Assembly: GCF_025499465.1 (NCBI RefSeq)
Contig: NZ_JAIMCA010000003.1
Coordinates: 124,001-188,000, forward strand
DNA from: Allobosea sp. BH3
GTDB lineage: Bacteria; Pseudomonadota; Alphaproteobacteria; Rhizobiales; Beijerinckiaceae
DNA length: 64,000 bases
Direction: 5' to 3'
Part shown: piece by piece, positions 24,214-33,228 of the stretch
How positions within the stretch are numbered: the first letter of the stretch is position 1
Layout: every line of letters begins with the position of its first letter
The notes under the pieces: generated by a model
What the model saw: only the letters and a program-made list of their open reading frames with translations
Database searches by the model: none
What the model was told of the DNA's origin: nothing
Position numbers and translations under genes: made by a program

Positions 24214-24711
24214 ATGACATCTCCAATATTCCATCTTGTCTGCGGCCCTATCGGCGCAGGAAAGACTAATTATTCGAATACGCTGGCTGAGAGCGTCAAA
24301 GGGGTTCGATTCTCCATAGATGAATGGATGGCAGCGTTATTCGCAGCCGACGTCCCGGCGCCAATGGAGCTAGCTTGGGTCATGGAGCGGGTCGAACGGT
24401 GCCAGCTGCAGATATTGGCTACGGCGCTACAGGTCTCGTCTCGGGGAACGGACGTGGTCCTAGATCTTGGCTTTACGACCAAACGACATCGGATGGCGAC
24501 GACCGAGCTTGTCACCAATGCCGGTTATTCGGGCCAACTTCACTATCTTGATGTCTCCGTAGAAGAGCGATGGGGGCGCGTGGAGCGTCGCAATGCATCT
24601 CGGTCAAACGGGTACTCATTCGAGATCTCGCGTACCATGTTCGACTACATGGAGGCTCGCTTTGAGGTGCCCGATGAAGCTCATCTGCTTGCCCGCAGCC
24701 ATCTTGCCTGA
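24214..24711 (+). CDS. Small P-loop ATPase/kinase (AAA_33, zeta-toxin-like fold)
   Basis: A 165-residue protein. Walker A is GPIGAGKTNY at residues 11-20. RFSIDEWM at 32-39 matches the DEW-type segment of predicted small-molecule kinases, and DVVLDLGFTTKRHR at about 80-93 resembles the second acidic motif. These proteins phosphorylate small substrates or antibiotics; zeta-toxin relatives phosphorylate nucleotide sugars, but no antitoxin gene is adjacent. The flanks are clearly AT-richer than the rest of the window, and codon use is less GC-biased, suggesting recent acquisition. The start has AGAGG upstream. Confidence 0.75.
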   Translation: MTSPIFHLVCGPIGAGKTNYSNTLAESVKGVRFSIDEWMAALFAADVPAPMELAWVMERVERCQLQILATALQVSSRGTDVVLDLGFTTKRHRMATTELVTNAGYSGQLHYLDVSVEERWGRVERRNASRSNGYSFEISRTMFDYMEARFEVPDEAHLLARSHLA

Positions 24712-24903
24712 ACTGAGAGGCGGAGCCTGCCTCCACCAGACGGCCCTTCAATATACTCGGCGCAGGCTGGTTGGCTCCTAGCTTGTTCGGTTGGCGCGCG
24801 GGCGATCATAAATTCAGGTCGATTTAGCCCGCCTGTTCCCGCTTTGCAGCGAGCTCTGCCATTGCGTGTAACTTTTTTGTGCGATGCCGCTGCGCGGCGC
24901 ATC

Positions 24904-25629
24904 TCAGCGGAAGCTCGGCGGTGATATCGCATGCCCGAACCATTGCACGAAACCGATGATGTCGAAGACCGGGCGGCCGGTCGCCGCAGCGATTGCCGTC
25001 GAATGCGGCGGCAAATTGGTGCATTCGCACAGGATCGCCCCGATGTTCGGGTGCCGACGCACCAGGGCCTGCGCCGCGGCCACGGCTTCGCGCTCCAGCT
25101 CGGCGACGTCGGAAATGCCACCGCGGTTGCCATAAACCGCCCGGAATAGGCTATCTGGCGGCAACCCTTCGATCGGCGTGTCCGGGCGCACTCCAACAGC
25201 CGCGAGATGGCGGGCGCTGAGAGCCTCGGCGGCGAAGGTGAGGATGCCTACCTGCTGGCCCGCCGGCAGCATCGCCTCGATCAGCGGCGCCTGCAGCAGG
25301 CTGCTTGTCGCGACGGGAACTGGCAACGCCGCAGCGAGCTCCTTCTGCAGCAGGGCCAGGAAGCCGCAGCTCGTGGTGATGCCACGCACGCCGCAGGCGA
25401 TGAGATCCTGCGCCGCCGCGATGAAGGGCTTCAGGAACTCCTCCGGGCGACCGTGGACGATCGCAGCGGGATCGGCGCCGCGCACTACGCGGAACTGCAC
25501 CGGGAACGGCCAGGTCCGGCCATTGCCGATGTCGCCAGGCAGCCGCCGGAAATGCGTGTCGAGCATCAGGACGCCGATGCTCAGATCGTTGACGACGGCG
25601 GTCGGGGGGCGTGTCACGGGAGCGGTCAT
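24904..25629 (-). CDS. Asp/Glu/hydantoin racemase-superfamily protein
   Basis: A 241-residue protein of the aspartate/glutamate racemase fold. Two Cys motifs at the expected places support the catalytic pair: TTSCGF with Cys88, and LCECTNLPPHS with Cys201/Cys203. The N-terminus (VLMLDTHFRRLPGDIGN) resembles the hydantoin-racemase/AroM-like subgroup. The ATG at 25629 overlaps the stop of the upstream oxidoreductase gene, so it is the last gene of the minus-strand operon that starts near 34.4 kb or 29.2 kb. Likely role: epimerising the amino acid taken up by the transporter so that the stereospecific dehydrogenase can act; inferred from context. Confidence 0.8.
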   Translation of the reverse strand: MTAPVTRPPTAVVNDLSIGVLMLDTHFRRLPGDIGNGRTWPFPVQFRVVRGADPAAIVHGRPEEFLKPFIAAAQDLIACGVRGITTSCGFLALLQKELAAALPVPVATSSLLQAPLIEAMLPAGQQVGILTFAAEALSARHLAAVGVRPDTPIEGLPPDSLFRAVYGNRGGISDVAELEREAVAAAQALVRRHPNIGAILCECTNLPPHSTAIAAATGRPVFDIIGFVQWFGHAISPPSFR

Positions 25630-26774
25630 GATACGACTTCCGATAGGTTTGATTGGGGTGCTGCCACCGCTGCGCTGAAGAACCACGAGAGGAAACGGTT
25701 TTCACGGAGCAGCGCAAAGGGGATATCCTCCTGTGCGAGGAGGCCCGGCTTTCCGATCGATCCGGAGCGCAGGAGGTCCAACACGGCTGCGACATGCGAG
25801 GCCGCGGCGTGCCGCATTGCGCCGACCGTCGCACCCGCGATCTGCACCGGCTCGATCTTCCGCAGGAAATGCTCGGCAATCTGACTGCTACCCTGGTTGG
25901 ACGTCGCGACGATCGAGATCAGCAAGCGATCATCCGCAATCTCCGGCAAGCCGTTGAGGAAAAGATTGCGCAGCAGATAGACGCGGTCCCGCAGCTTCAG
26001 TTCGTCCAGCAGGAACGCGATGTAATCGGCATGCCCGGGATAGCGGATCGTATAAGAGACCAGGCTCGCGACTTTTCCGGCCAAGCGTTCGCAGAGCGTG
26101 TCGGGGATGGCGCTCGAAACGAAGGCCTCGTAATCGTGCGAGCCGAGGCGCAAGGGGCTGCAGCGCGATAAGGGAGCCAGCTCGGTCTTGCGGCCGTTGA
26201 TCAGGGCGACCGAGGGGCGCGTGTATTCGCGCAGCGTCGCATCGATGTCCCAGACCAGCCCGTAACCCAGGCGGCCGGACGGCTTCTGCGGGAGCCCGCC
26301 GATCCGCACAGCGATGTCCGGTTCGTTCCCATGGCGCGAGGCGAGGTCGAGCACCAGCCCCGAAACCAGACCCGGCGAGATGCCGGATTGCGGGACAAAG
26401 CAGCCAGAGGCGGCGTTTGCCTGGCGCCGTATCGCCTCGAGCGCGACCTCGTCATCGCCGAGATCGAGATAATGCGTACCGTTGCGGCGGGCAGCTGCGG
26501 CCACCATGGGGGTCGCCGAGGATGGCAGCGCCGCGACGACGGCATCAGCGCCGGTCAGCATCTGATCGAGCCGGGCCGGGTTGCTGGGATCGGCATCGGC
26601 GAGCGGGAGCCCGAGCTCTTCCACTCTTTGGCGTCCGGGTTCCGTCGGATCGGCGAGGAGGATCTCGAACTCCGGCTTCTCGCGCAGAAGCAGTGCCAGC
26701 GCCGTTCCGATGCGGCCGGCGCCGATGATGACGACCCTGAAGGGCCGTATGCCGTTTTCCCGCGGGTCAGGCAT
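25626..26774 (-). CDS. Saccharopine dehydrogenase-like NAD(P)-binding oxidoreductase
   Basis: A 382-residue protein with an N-terminal Rossmann motif VVIIGAGRIGTALALLL (residues about 14-30), AVVAALPSSATPMVAAAAR, YLDLGDDE and the FVPQSGISPGLVSGL segment typical of the Sacchrp_dh_NADP group. Enzymes of this group form or cleave C-N linked amino-acid conjugates (saccharopine, carboxynorspermidine) or deaminate lysine. The 5' end overlaps the ABC ATPase stop and the 3' end overlaps the racemase start. In this operon it may split or reduce an imino compound; the precise reaction is unknown. Confidence 0.82.
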   Translation of the reverse strand: MPDPRENGIRPFRVVIIGAGRIGTALALLLREKPEFEILLADPTEPGRQRVEELGLPLADADPSNPARLDQMLTGADAVVAALPSSATPMVAAAARRNGTHYLDLGDDEVALEAIRRQANAASGCFVPQSGISPGLVSGLVLDLASRHGNEPDIAVRIGGLPQKPSGRLGYGLVWDIDATLREYTRPSVALINGRKTELAPLSRCSPLRLGSHDYEAFVSSAIPDTLCERLAGKVASLVSYTIRYPGHADYIAFLLDELKLRDRVYLLRNLFLNGLPEIADDRLLISIVATSNQGSSQIAEHFLRKIEPVQIAGATVGAMRHAAASHVAAVLDLLRSGSIGKPGLLAQEDIPFALLRENRFLSWFFSAAVAAPQSNLSEVVS

Positions 26775-27546
26775 GGAAGCGGGCGAGGAACGTCTTGAGA
26801 CGTTCGTTGTCGGGGTTGTGTAGGATCCGATCCGGGCTGCCCTGCTCGGCGATACGCCCACCTTCCATGAAGACGACGCGATTGGCGACATCGGCGGCGA
26901 AGGAAATCTCATGGGTGACGAGGACCATCGTCATGCCCTGCTCTGCGAGGCTGCGCACGACGCTCAGAACTTCGCCGACGAGCTCGGGATCAAGCGCGCT
27001 GGTGATCTCGTCGAGCAGCAGCGCATCCGGCTGCATCGCCAGCGCCCGGGCGATGGCCACGCGTTGCTTCTGCCCGCCTGAAAGCTGGTCCGGCCGCGCA
27101 TCGCGCTTCTCGGCCAAGCCGACCCTGGCGATGTAGTCCATCGCGATGTCGATCGCCTCGCCGCGCGCCTTTCGCTGCACGGTGACGGGGCCTTCGATCA
27201 CGTTCTCCAGCACGCTCATATGCGGAAACAGGTTGAAGTGCTGGAAGACCATGCCGACATGGCGCCGCAGCTCGCCGAGGCCAAGGAGTTGGCCGCCGCC
27301 CCGGAATTTCGGGCCGACGCGGCGGCCGCGATAGAGGATCTCCCCGGTGTCCGGCGCTTCGAGCATGTTCATGCAGCGAATAAAGGTCGATTTTCCGGAG
27401 CCTGAGGGCCCGATGATCGCGACGACCTCGCCGCTCGTCAGGGACAGATCAATGCCGTGCAAAACGCGAAGCGCGCCGAAGCTCTTGGCGATGCCGCGGG
27501 CTTCGAGAACGGTTTCGCGGGCGTCGGCTGTGGACTCGATGGTCAT
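26767..27546 (-). CDS. Polar amino acid ABC transporter ATP-binding protein (GlnQ/HisP type)
   Basis: A 259-residue cytoplasmic ATPase. Walker A GPSGSGKST, the Q-loop VFQHFNLFPHMSVLENV, signature LSGGQKQRVAIARAL and Walker B LLLDEITSALDPE are intact. An insert of about ten residues after FIRCMNMLEAPDTGE (with RRVGPKFRGGGQ) is larger than in GlnQ but is seen in some relatives. The ATG at 27546 is 14 bp after the permease stop. With one ATPase, one permease and one binding protein, the transporter would use homodimers of the first two. Confidence 0.9.
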   Translation of the reverse strand: MTIESTADARETVLEARGIAKSFGALRVLHGIDLSLTSGEVVAIIGPSGSGKSTFIRCMNMLEAPDTGEILYRGRRVGPKFRGGGQLLGLGELRRHVGMVFQHFNLFPHMSVLENVIEGPVTVQRKARGEAIDIAMDYIARVGLAEKRDARPDQLSGGQKQRVAIARALAMQPDALLLDEITSALDPELVGEVLSVVRSLAEQGMTMVLVTHEISFAADVANRVVFMEGGRIAEQGSPDRILHNPDNERLKTFLARFHA

Positions 27547-27560
27547 GGGATGGTTCTCGC

Positions 27561-28223
27561 TCAATGGCCGCCGCGCGTCCGGCTCTCGACGATGTCGGCG
27601 AACTTCGTGATCGGGAACAGGATGACGAAATAGAGCACCGCCAGGACGGTGTAGGATTCCAGCGGGCGATAGGTTTGCCCGTTGATGATGCTGGCCATGT
27701 AGGTGAGCTCGGCCACCGAGATCACCGAGATCAGTGAGGTGTTCTTGAACTGCGTTACGGACTGATTGATGAAGGCCGGCATCATCCGGCGAACGGCCTG
27801 CGGCAGCACGATGCGCCGCATGACCTGCCAGCCGGACATGCCGATCGCGGCGCCCGCTTCCGACTGGCCCTTGTCGATGGAAACGATGCCGCCGCGGAAG
27901 ACCTCCGCATAGAACGCCGCCGCGTAGAGCGAGAGTGTGATCAGCGCGGCCGCCCAGTTGGCAAGGTCGAAGCCGAGCAACAGCGGCAGGGCGTAGTAGA
28001 TCCAGAGCAGCTGCACGAGCAGCGGCGTGCACCGGAACAGCTCCTGGAAGCCCTGCGCCAGCCAGCTCAGCGGGCCGATGCCCGAGAGCCGCGCGAAGCA
28101 GAGGAGCAGCCCGAGGACCAGCCCGATGGCGATGGAGCCCACCGTATAGACGATGGTGATCCACGCGCCCCAGAGGAACAGGTCGCTCGCCTGTAAGATA
28201 GGGGCGAAGCTCCACGTGTACAT
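27561..28223 (-). CDS. Polar amino acid ABC transporter permease
   Basis: A 220-residue inner-membrane permease of the HisM/GlnP family with about five helices. IDKGQSEAGAAIGMSGWQVMRRIVLPQAVRRMMP is, in pieces, the EAA coupling loop that docks on the ATPase. It is the only permease gene in this unit. The start at 28223 is preceded by AAAGG at a slightly long spacing. It belongs between the binding protein upstream and the ATPase downstream. Confidence 0.9.
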   Translation of the reverse strand: MYTWSFAPILQASDLFLWGAWITIVYTVGSIAIGLVLGLLLCFARLSGIGPLSWLAQGFQELFRCTPLLVQLLWIYYALPLLLGFDLANWAAALITLSLYAAAFYAEVFRGGIVSIDKGQSEAGAAIGMSGWQVMRRIVLPQAVRRMMPAFINQSVTQFKNTSLISVISVAELTYMASIINGQTYRPLESYTVLAVLYFVILFPITKFADIVESRTRGGH

Positions 28224-28393
28224 GTCATGCTAACCTTTGTTGAAAGCGGCCCGAGAGCAGGATGCGCGAAGCCGGGTCCGGGCTTTCGCTGTCATCCTCC
28301 TCTGGTTCGCGATGCGGCCCGGGGTCGGATTTCAAGTGGGTCGCCATTGCGATTCCACCTGAAACACCCGTAGCCCTGTCAGGCCGGCTTTTC

Positions 28394-29221
28394 TCAGCCG
28401 CCGAAGCCGAATCCTTCGGGCATATCGTCGAGCGTGATTCCGAAGGGAGCCAGGCTCTTGACGATCCAGGTCTGATTGTTGCCGATGCGGCGGTTGTATT
28501 CGGCCCAGGCGGAGACGAAGGCGCGCGACTTCTCGTCGGACTTCCAGTTCATCGCGACCACCGACGGCGTCGAGAGAACCGGGGAAGGCACCATGACCTT
28601 GCCGACGCCGCTCGCCTTCTTGCTCATGACGAGGCCGTTCAGCATGGTGTTGACGAGCCCGTCGGCCTTGCCGCTGACCACGGCCACGATGGCCTCGTCA
28701 CGCGACTTGAAGCGCAGCATCTTCGCCTTGGGCAGATACTGCTGGGCGATGAGGTCCTGCGACGAACCGAGATCGACCGCGAAGGTGTATTTCGGGTCGT
28801 TGAGTTCGGCCCAGCTCAGCTTCGAGAGCTCCGCCTTGGGCGAGACGATGATGAAGCTGTTGAAGTAGGTCGGGTTCGAGAAGGCGATCGAGAGCGAGCG
28901 CTGCGGGGTGGCCGTGACGCCGAGCGCCAGATCGACCTTGCCGCTCTGGACGTCGAGGATGGAGTTCGGCCAGCTCGACTCGACGACCTCCAGCTTGACG
29001 CCCAGCGTGTTGGCAATGTCGCGGGCCATCTCGATGGCGAAGCCGCGCCATTCGCCGGTCCGCGGATCCTTGTTGAAGTAGGGATCCTCGTTGATGATCC
29101 CCGGAATGCGCAGCACACCGCGCGAGCGGATGGCCTCGATGGTGTCCTCGGCCCGAGCCGAGGATTGAAGTGCCAGCAGGCCGAGGCCGGCGACGCAGAT
29201 GGCGCGAATGATCGATTTCAT
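28394..29221 (-). CDS. Polar amino acid ABC transporter substrate-binding protein
   Basis: A 275-residue family 3 binding protein (SBP_bac_3). The Sec signal peptide MKSIIRAICVAGLGLLALQS ends at about residue 24 (ARA). The mature start IRSRGVLRIPGI and the ligand-site block GFAIEMARDIANTLGVKLEVV are typical, as is KVDLALGVTATPQRS. It serves the permease and ATPase downstream. The 124-bp spacer upstream (29222-29345) could hold an internal promoter. The ligand is probably an amino or imino acid or an opine-like conjugate; not determined. Confidence 0.9.
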   Translation of the reverse strand: MKSIIRAICVAGLGLLALQSSARAEDTIEAIRSRGVLRIPGIINEDPYFNKDPRTGEWRGFAIEMARDIANTLGVKLEVVESSWPNSILDVQSGKVDLALGVTATPQRSLSIAFSNPTYFNSFIIVSPKAELSKLSWAELNDPKYTFAVDLGSSQDLIAQQYLPKAKMLRFKSRDEAIVAVVSGKADGLVNTMLNGLVMSKKASGVGKVMVPSPVLSTPSVVAMNWKSDEKSRAFVSAWAEYNRRIGNNQTWIVKSLAPFGITLDDMPEGFGFGG

Positions 29222-29345
29222 GAGATTTCCACTCCGTTCCCTTTGCCGATATTTTCGGTCTTGTGCTGGTCGTTAGGACGGCAAAAGCCTATGCGACGCA
29301 CTTAAGCGGACAATGCGAGAGTAGGGCTCCCTCCTACCGGTTTTC

Positions 29346-30254
29346 TTATATGTGCGGCCGGTTCGCGAAGGCCTTGAGGCTGACTTCCAGCGCCTTGAGA
29401 TTCTCCGGACGCAGGGGTGCCAGCGGCGCGCGCAGTTCGGTCCCGATCTGGCCGCTACGCGCCAGCGCTGTCTTCACCGGCACCGGGTTGCTTTCGATGA
29501 AGAGGTGGCCGATCAGGTCGAACAGAGCCTCGTGGATGCGGCGTGCCTCGTGCAGGTCGCCGGCGAACCAGGCCCGGCACAAAGCGACGATCTCCGCCGG
29601 CAGCAGGTTCGAGGCCACGCTCGTGACGCCGTCGGCTCCGAGGGCGAGGAAAGGCAGGGTGAGGCCGTCATCGCCGGAATGGATCACGAAATCCTGTCCG
29701 ACCGCGAGCCGGAGCTCGGTGATGCGCTCGGCCTTGCCGCCGGCTTCCTTGATGCCGACGATGTTGGAATGGGCCGCGGCCAGGCGCGCGGCCGTCGTCG
29801 GCGCGATCTCGACGCCGGTGCGCCCCGGCACGCTGTAGAGCATGATCGGGAGGCTCACCGCACTGGCGATGGCCGAGAAGTGGTCGAACAGCCCGTCCTG
29901 CGAGGGCTTGTTGTAGTAGGGTGTCACCAACAGGATGCCGTCCGCGCCTGCCGCCTCGGCCCGCGCCGCCTTGCCGATGGCAAGTCGCGTCGCGTTGGAG
30001 CCGGCGCCCGCCATGACGAAGGCCCGGCCCGCCGCGGCCTTGACCGTGGTTCGGATCACCGTATCGGCCTCGTCCTCGCTCAGCGTCGCGGCCTCGCCGG
30101 TCGTGCCGACCGGAACGAGCCCGGCGATGCCGGCGGCAATCTGTGCCTCGATGAGCTTTTCGAGCGCGGGAATATCGAGCGCCCCGTCTCGGAACGGCGT
30201 AACCAGCGCGGTGAATACGCCGGTGAGACGGCGGCGCAGTTCTGGATCGATCAT
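29346..30254 (-). CDS. DapA-family lyase/synthase (DHDPS/NAL superfamily)
   Basis: A 302-residue TIM-barrel class I aldolase-type enzyme. The Schiff-base Lys is K169 in VGIKEAGG, Tyr140 and Arg145 sit in LYSVPGRTG, and the entry motif GTTGEAATL is at 50-58. The C-terminal NPVPVKTAL is like true DapA. In this gene neighbourhood a catabolic role is likelier than lysine synthesis: members in hydroxyproline clusters act as pyrroline-hydroxycarboxylate deaminases that make 2-oxoglutarate semialdehyde, the substrate for an aldehyde dehydrogenase like the next gene. The ATG at 30254 has AAGGAG eight bases upstream. Confidence 0.85.
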   Translation of the reverse strand: MIDPELRRRLTGVFTALVTPFRDGALDIPALEKLIEAQIAAGIAGLVPVGTTGEAATLSEDEADTVIRTTVKAAAGRAFVMAGAGSNATRLAIGKAARAEAAGADGILLVTPYYNKPSQDGLFDHFSAIASAVSLPIMLYSVPGRTGVEIAPTTAARLAAAHSNIVGIKEAGGKAERITELRLAVGQDFVIHSGDDGLTLPFLALGADGVTSVASNLLPAEIVALCRAWFAGDLHEARRIHEALFDLIGHLFIESNPVPVKTALARSGQIGTELRAPLAPLRPENLKALEVSLKAFANRPHI

Positions 30255-30274
30255 CAACTTAACTCCTTGCATCG

Positions 30275-31699
30275 TCAGTCGATGACGACCTTGATTTCGC
30301 TCATTTCCCGCAGGGTCATGTGGATGCCCTCACGGCCGAGTCCGCTCGATTTGATGCCGCCGAATGGCACGTTCTCGGCGCGGAAATCCGGCCCCTCGTT
30401 GATCATCACGCCGCCGACGCGCAGCTGGCGCGCAACGCGCTTTACCAGCGCGTGGTCGTTGGTGAAGAGCCCCGCCTGCAGCCCGTAGGCGCCGGCGTTG
30501 ACCTCGGCGATCACGGTGTCGGGATCGCTGAAGGGGCGCACTGCGAGCACCGGCCCGAACGTCTCGGAACGCACGAGCTCCGTCTGCGCCGGAACGGCAT
30601 CGATCAGGGTGGGCGCGAACAGCGTGCCACGCCGGCTGCCACCCGCGACGATCCGGGCGCCGTCGGCCACGGCGAGTTTGACGCGCCGTTCGACCTCGGC
30701 AGCGGCCGGCTCATCGATGACGGTGCCCATGACGGTCGCGGTATCGGCCGGATCGCCGGTCGACACCTGCGCGATCTTGGCGGCAATGCGCTCGATCATT
30801 GTCTCGCGGATCGCATCGTGCAGGTAGAGGCGCTTCACGGCCGCGCAGCTCTGGCCGGCGATCTCGAAGCGATGGGTGATCGCCACCTCGGCGGCGCGGT
30901 CGAGATCGGCATCCGGCATGACGATCAGCGGGTCATTGCCGCCGAGTTCCATCAGGCAGCGAACGAGGCCGGAGGCATTCTTCAGCGCCAGCCCCGCTGC
31001 GGGACCGCCGGTGAAGCTGAGCAGGTCGATATCGCCGCTCGCGATCATCGCCGCGACATCGGCGCCACCATGGACTACGCTGAACAGACCAGCGGGAAAA
31101 CCGGCGTCCTCGGCCAGCCCCGCCAGGCGCTGGGCGGCAAGCGGGGCCTTCGGCGACGGTTTTGCCACCACAGCATTGCCGGCTGCGATCGCGGGGCCGA
31201 GCTTATGGCAGAGCAGGTTGAGCGGATAGTTGAACGGCGTGATCGCGCCCAGCACACCGGCCGGCTCGTGGGTGATCACAGCCTGCTTGTCCGGGGCGCC
31301 CGGTACGATGGCCGTCGGCAGCACCTCGCCGTGCAACACCGTGACGGCGTCGCCGCTCAGCTGCAGCGTATTGCGGGCGCGGCGGACCTCGTTGCGCGCC
31401 TCGGTAATCGTCTTGCCGACCTCCGCGCAGATCGTCCGGGCCATCGCCTCGGCCTCGTCCCCAAGGCGATCGGCAAGGCGATGAAGCAGTTCCTTGCGCT
31501 CGGCCGGAGTGCTGAAGCGGAAGCTGGACCAAGCCCTGCGCGCCTGACGCAGGGCCTCCGCGACGGCCACTTCGTCGGCCTGCCGAACCTTGTCGACGAG
31601 CGATCCATCAAACGGATTGGTGACCTCGACCATGGAGGCGGCGGTGGCCCGGGCGGGTTTGGCGAGGGACATGGGCACAGTCAGATCACTCCGTTTCAT
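30275..31699 (-). CDS. NAD(P)-dependent aldehyde dehydrogenase
   Basis: A 474-residue aldehyde dehydrogenase. Blocks seen are ITPFNYPLNLLCHKLGP, LSFTGGPAAGLAL, CLMELGGNDPLIVMPDADL (catalytic Glu) and FEIAGQSCAAVKRL (catalytic Cys in the QSC context). It ends with FGGIKSSGLGREG. The pattern is that of the lactaldehyde/phosphonoacetaldehyde/glyceraldehyde-3-phosphate (non-phosphorylating) branch rather than GabD. It would oxidise the semialdehyde made by the DapA-family enzyme. The start is uncertain: ATG 31699 overlaps the upstream stop by 14 bp, GTG 31678 and ATG 31672 are alternatives. Confidence 0.87.
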   Translation of the reverse strand: MKRSDLTVPMSLAKPARATAASMVEVTNPFDGSLVDKVRQADEVAVAEALRQARRAWSSFRFSTPAERKELLHRLADRLGDEAEAMARTICAEVGKTITEARNEVRRARNTLQLSGDAVTVLHGEVLPTAIVPGAPDKQAVITHEPAGVLGAITPFNYPLNLLCHKLGPAIAAGNAVVAKPSPKAPLAAQRLAGLAEDAGFPAGLFSVVHGGADVAAMIASGDIDLLSFTGGPAAGLALKNASGLVRCLMELGGNDPLIVMPDADLDRAAEVAITHRFEIAGQSCAAVKRLYLHDAIRETMIERIAAKIAQVSTGDPADTATVMGTVIDEPAAAEVERRVKLAVADGARIVAGGSRRGTLFAPTLIDAVPAQTELVRSETFGPVLAVRPFSDPDTVIAEVNAGAYGLQAGLFTNDHALVKRVARQLRVGGVMINEGPDFRAENVPFGGIKSSGLGREGIHMTLREMSEIKVVID

Positions 31700-32972
31700 C
31701 GGTAGTCAGGCGGGCCAGCGCTGCGACCGAAACAGGTCGCAGGGGCCAGCGGGGAGGTGTTGTCACCGGCAGGGGCTGGCCTCGCAGGGCTGCGATCATC
31801 GGGCCGCAGAAGCGCCCCTGGCAGGCGCCGAGGCCGAAGCGGCCCATCAAACGGATCTCGCGGGCCGATGCATCCTCGGCCAGGGTTGCCAGATCGGCGT
31901 AGATGCGCCCTTCGCATCTGCAGATCACCGTCTCGGGCGCTGGCACGACCGGTTCACTATGGAGGGCTCGGGCGAGATTGGCCTGGAAGTCGCGTGCCCT
32001 TTGCAGGCCGCGCTCATCCGAAGCTGCAGCTCTGTTGGCGCGGCCGAGACGGGTTAGCAACTGCATCGCTGCGCGGTGGCCATCGAGGATCGCGGCATCG
32101 GCGCCGAGCGCTTCGCGCCCATCGCCGGCGAGCAGGACGGGTACGTCGGCATCCGGTTCCGGGAATGGAATTCCGGTGCGGTTCGGCTCGATGCCGTCAT
32201 GGATCAGCAAATGCCGGACGTGCAGGAATTCCTGTACCTCACCGATGCGGATGCCGACCTTGAGTCCGTCGCCGTCCGGCTCGGCCTGCGTGACAGTGGC
32301 TCCACAGCGATAGGGCACTCGGCTGCGGGCGAGCGTTGCCGCATAGGTTGCTGCTTCGCTCATGGGAGCCCATGACAAGGCGAGACGGGCCAGCGCCCCC
32401 GGTGCGTTCCACGGCCGGCCGCGCTCCAGCACGGCAACCGGCGGGTTGCCGGCCTTGGCGAGCTGAGCTGCAATGGCAGGCAGCAACGGCCCGCTGCCGG
32501 CGATCAGGATCGGCCCCTCGAGAGGGCGGCCGGTCTCTTTGAGCAGTACTTGTGCGCCGCCAGCCGTCATCACGCCAGGCAGCTCCCAGCCTGAAAAGGG
32601 ACGGATCGTCTCGACGGCGCCGACGGCGATGATCGCCGCGCGGAGGCGACGCGTGAAGACAAGACCTTTGCTGCGGTCGTCGAGCAGGAAGCGGTCTTGG
32701 CCATCGACTCCGAGGAAGACCGTCTGCGTATGAGTCTCGATTCGGCCGGCGGCGGCCTGCAGCCGTGCCGTCAGCCGGGCCCAGTTGCGGCGATGCCGCG
32801 CCGGCCGCCAGATATGGCTCGCATTGCCGGGAGCCGGCAGGCGATGGATGGCGCCCCCGAGCTGGTCCCTTTGCTCGATCAGCAGGACGGGCAGGCCTGC
32901 TTCCGCGAGAGACGCGGCAGCACTCGCACCCGCCGGACCGCCGCCGACCACGAGAATGGGAGCCTCACACAT
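31686..32972 (-). CDS. FAD/NAD(P)-binding dehydrogenase subunit with C-terminal [2Fe-2S] site (HcnB/LhpE-like)
   Basis: A 428-residue flavoprotein. The N-terminal Rossmann fold starts VVGGGPAGASAAASL, a second nucleotide-binding site lies around ILIAGSGPLLPAIAAQL, and the C-terminal domain carries the Cys pattern CRCEG and GACQGRFCG, a BFD-like iron-sulfur site. Such subunits occur in hydrogen cyanide synthase (HcnB), opine oxidases (OoxA/NoxA) and D-hydroxyproline dehydrogenase. It overlaps the small ferredoxin-like gene by 8 bp and, with the DAO-type gene upstream, forms a three-part membrane-associated amine dehydrogenase. Confidence 0.85.
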   Translation of the reverse strand: MCEAPILVVGGGPAGASAAASLAEAGLPVLLIEQRDQLGGAIHRLPAPGNASHIWRPARHRRNWARLTARLQAAAGRIETHTQTVFLGVDGQDRFLLDDRSKGLVFTRRLRAAIIAVGAVETIRPFSGWELPGVMTAGGAQVLLKETGRPLEGPILIAGSGPLLPAIAAQLAKAGNPPVAVLERGRPWNAPGALARLALSWAPMSEAATYAATLARSRVPYRCGATVTQAEPDGDGLKVGIRIGEVQEFLHVRHLLIHDGIEPNRTGIPFPEPDADVPVLLAGDGREALGADAAILDGHRAAMQLLTRLGRANRAAASDERGLQRARDFQANLARALHSEPVVPAPETVICRCEGRIYADLATLAEDASAREIRLMGRFGLGACQGRFCGPMIAALRGQPLPVTTPPRWPLRPVSVAALARLTTDETE

Positions 32973-33228
32973 GATCGGCTCCGACCGCAGGCAGCGAACC
33001 GAGCCGGAGCCCGTCCCGCGCCGGCGTCAGGCAGGCTTCGACCGGCGCCGCATCGGCGACAGCGACGACGCAGCCCTGGCAAGCGCCTATCCCGCAGAAG
33101 ACACGCCCACCCGGCGTGTTCAAGGGCTGGCCGAGATCGATGATGCCGGCCCGCAGCAGCGCTGCGGCAATCGTCTCACCCGGTTGGAAGGCCACCGGGT
33201 TGCCGTTCCAGGAGAAATAGCTGGTCAT
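32965..33228 (-). CDS. Small (2Fe-2S)-binding subunit (HcnA-like)
   Basis: An 87-residue ferredoxin-like protein. FCGIGACQGCVVAV followed by a later Cys (VEACLTPARDG) matches the four-Cys [2Fe-2S] pattern of HcnA and of the small subunits of opine and hydroxyproline dehydrogenases. It would carry electrons between the two flavoproteins. It overlaps its neighbours on both sides (8 bp and 4 bp), so all three subunits are translationally coupled. Confidence 0.88.
   Translation of the reverse strand: MTSYFSWNGNPVAFQPGETIAAALLRAGIIDLGQPLNTPGGRVFCGIGACQGCVVAVADAAPVEACLTPARDGLRLGSLPAVGADHV

Noticed and set aside
24214-24711. Zeta-toxin of a toxin-antitoxin system
   Set aside because: No antitoxin-like gene precedes or follows it, and the protein lacks clear toxin-specific substrate residues; a generic small-molecule kinase is safer.
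24824-24903. Minus-strand tail reading KKLHAMAELAAKREQAG as a possible relic gene
   Set aside because: The frame is short, overlaps the racemase gene antisense and matches no family I can name. The hairpin nearby is followed by A rather than T residues on the minus strand, so it is not a terminator either.
29346-30254. Biosynthetic dapA of the lysine pathway
   Set aside because: The fold and C-terminus are DapA-like, but the place inside a catabolic transporter/dehydrogenase operon under LysR control makes a housekeeping role unlikely; no symbol was assigned.
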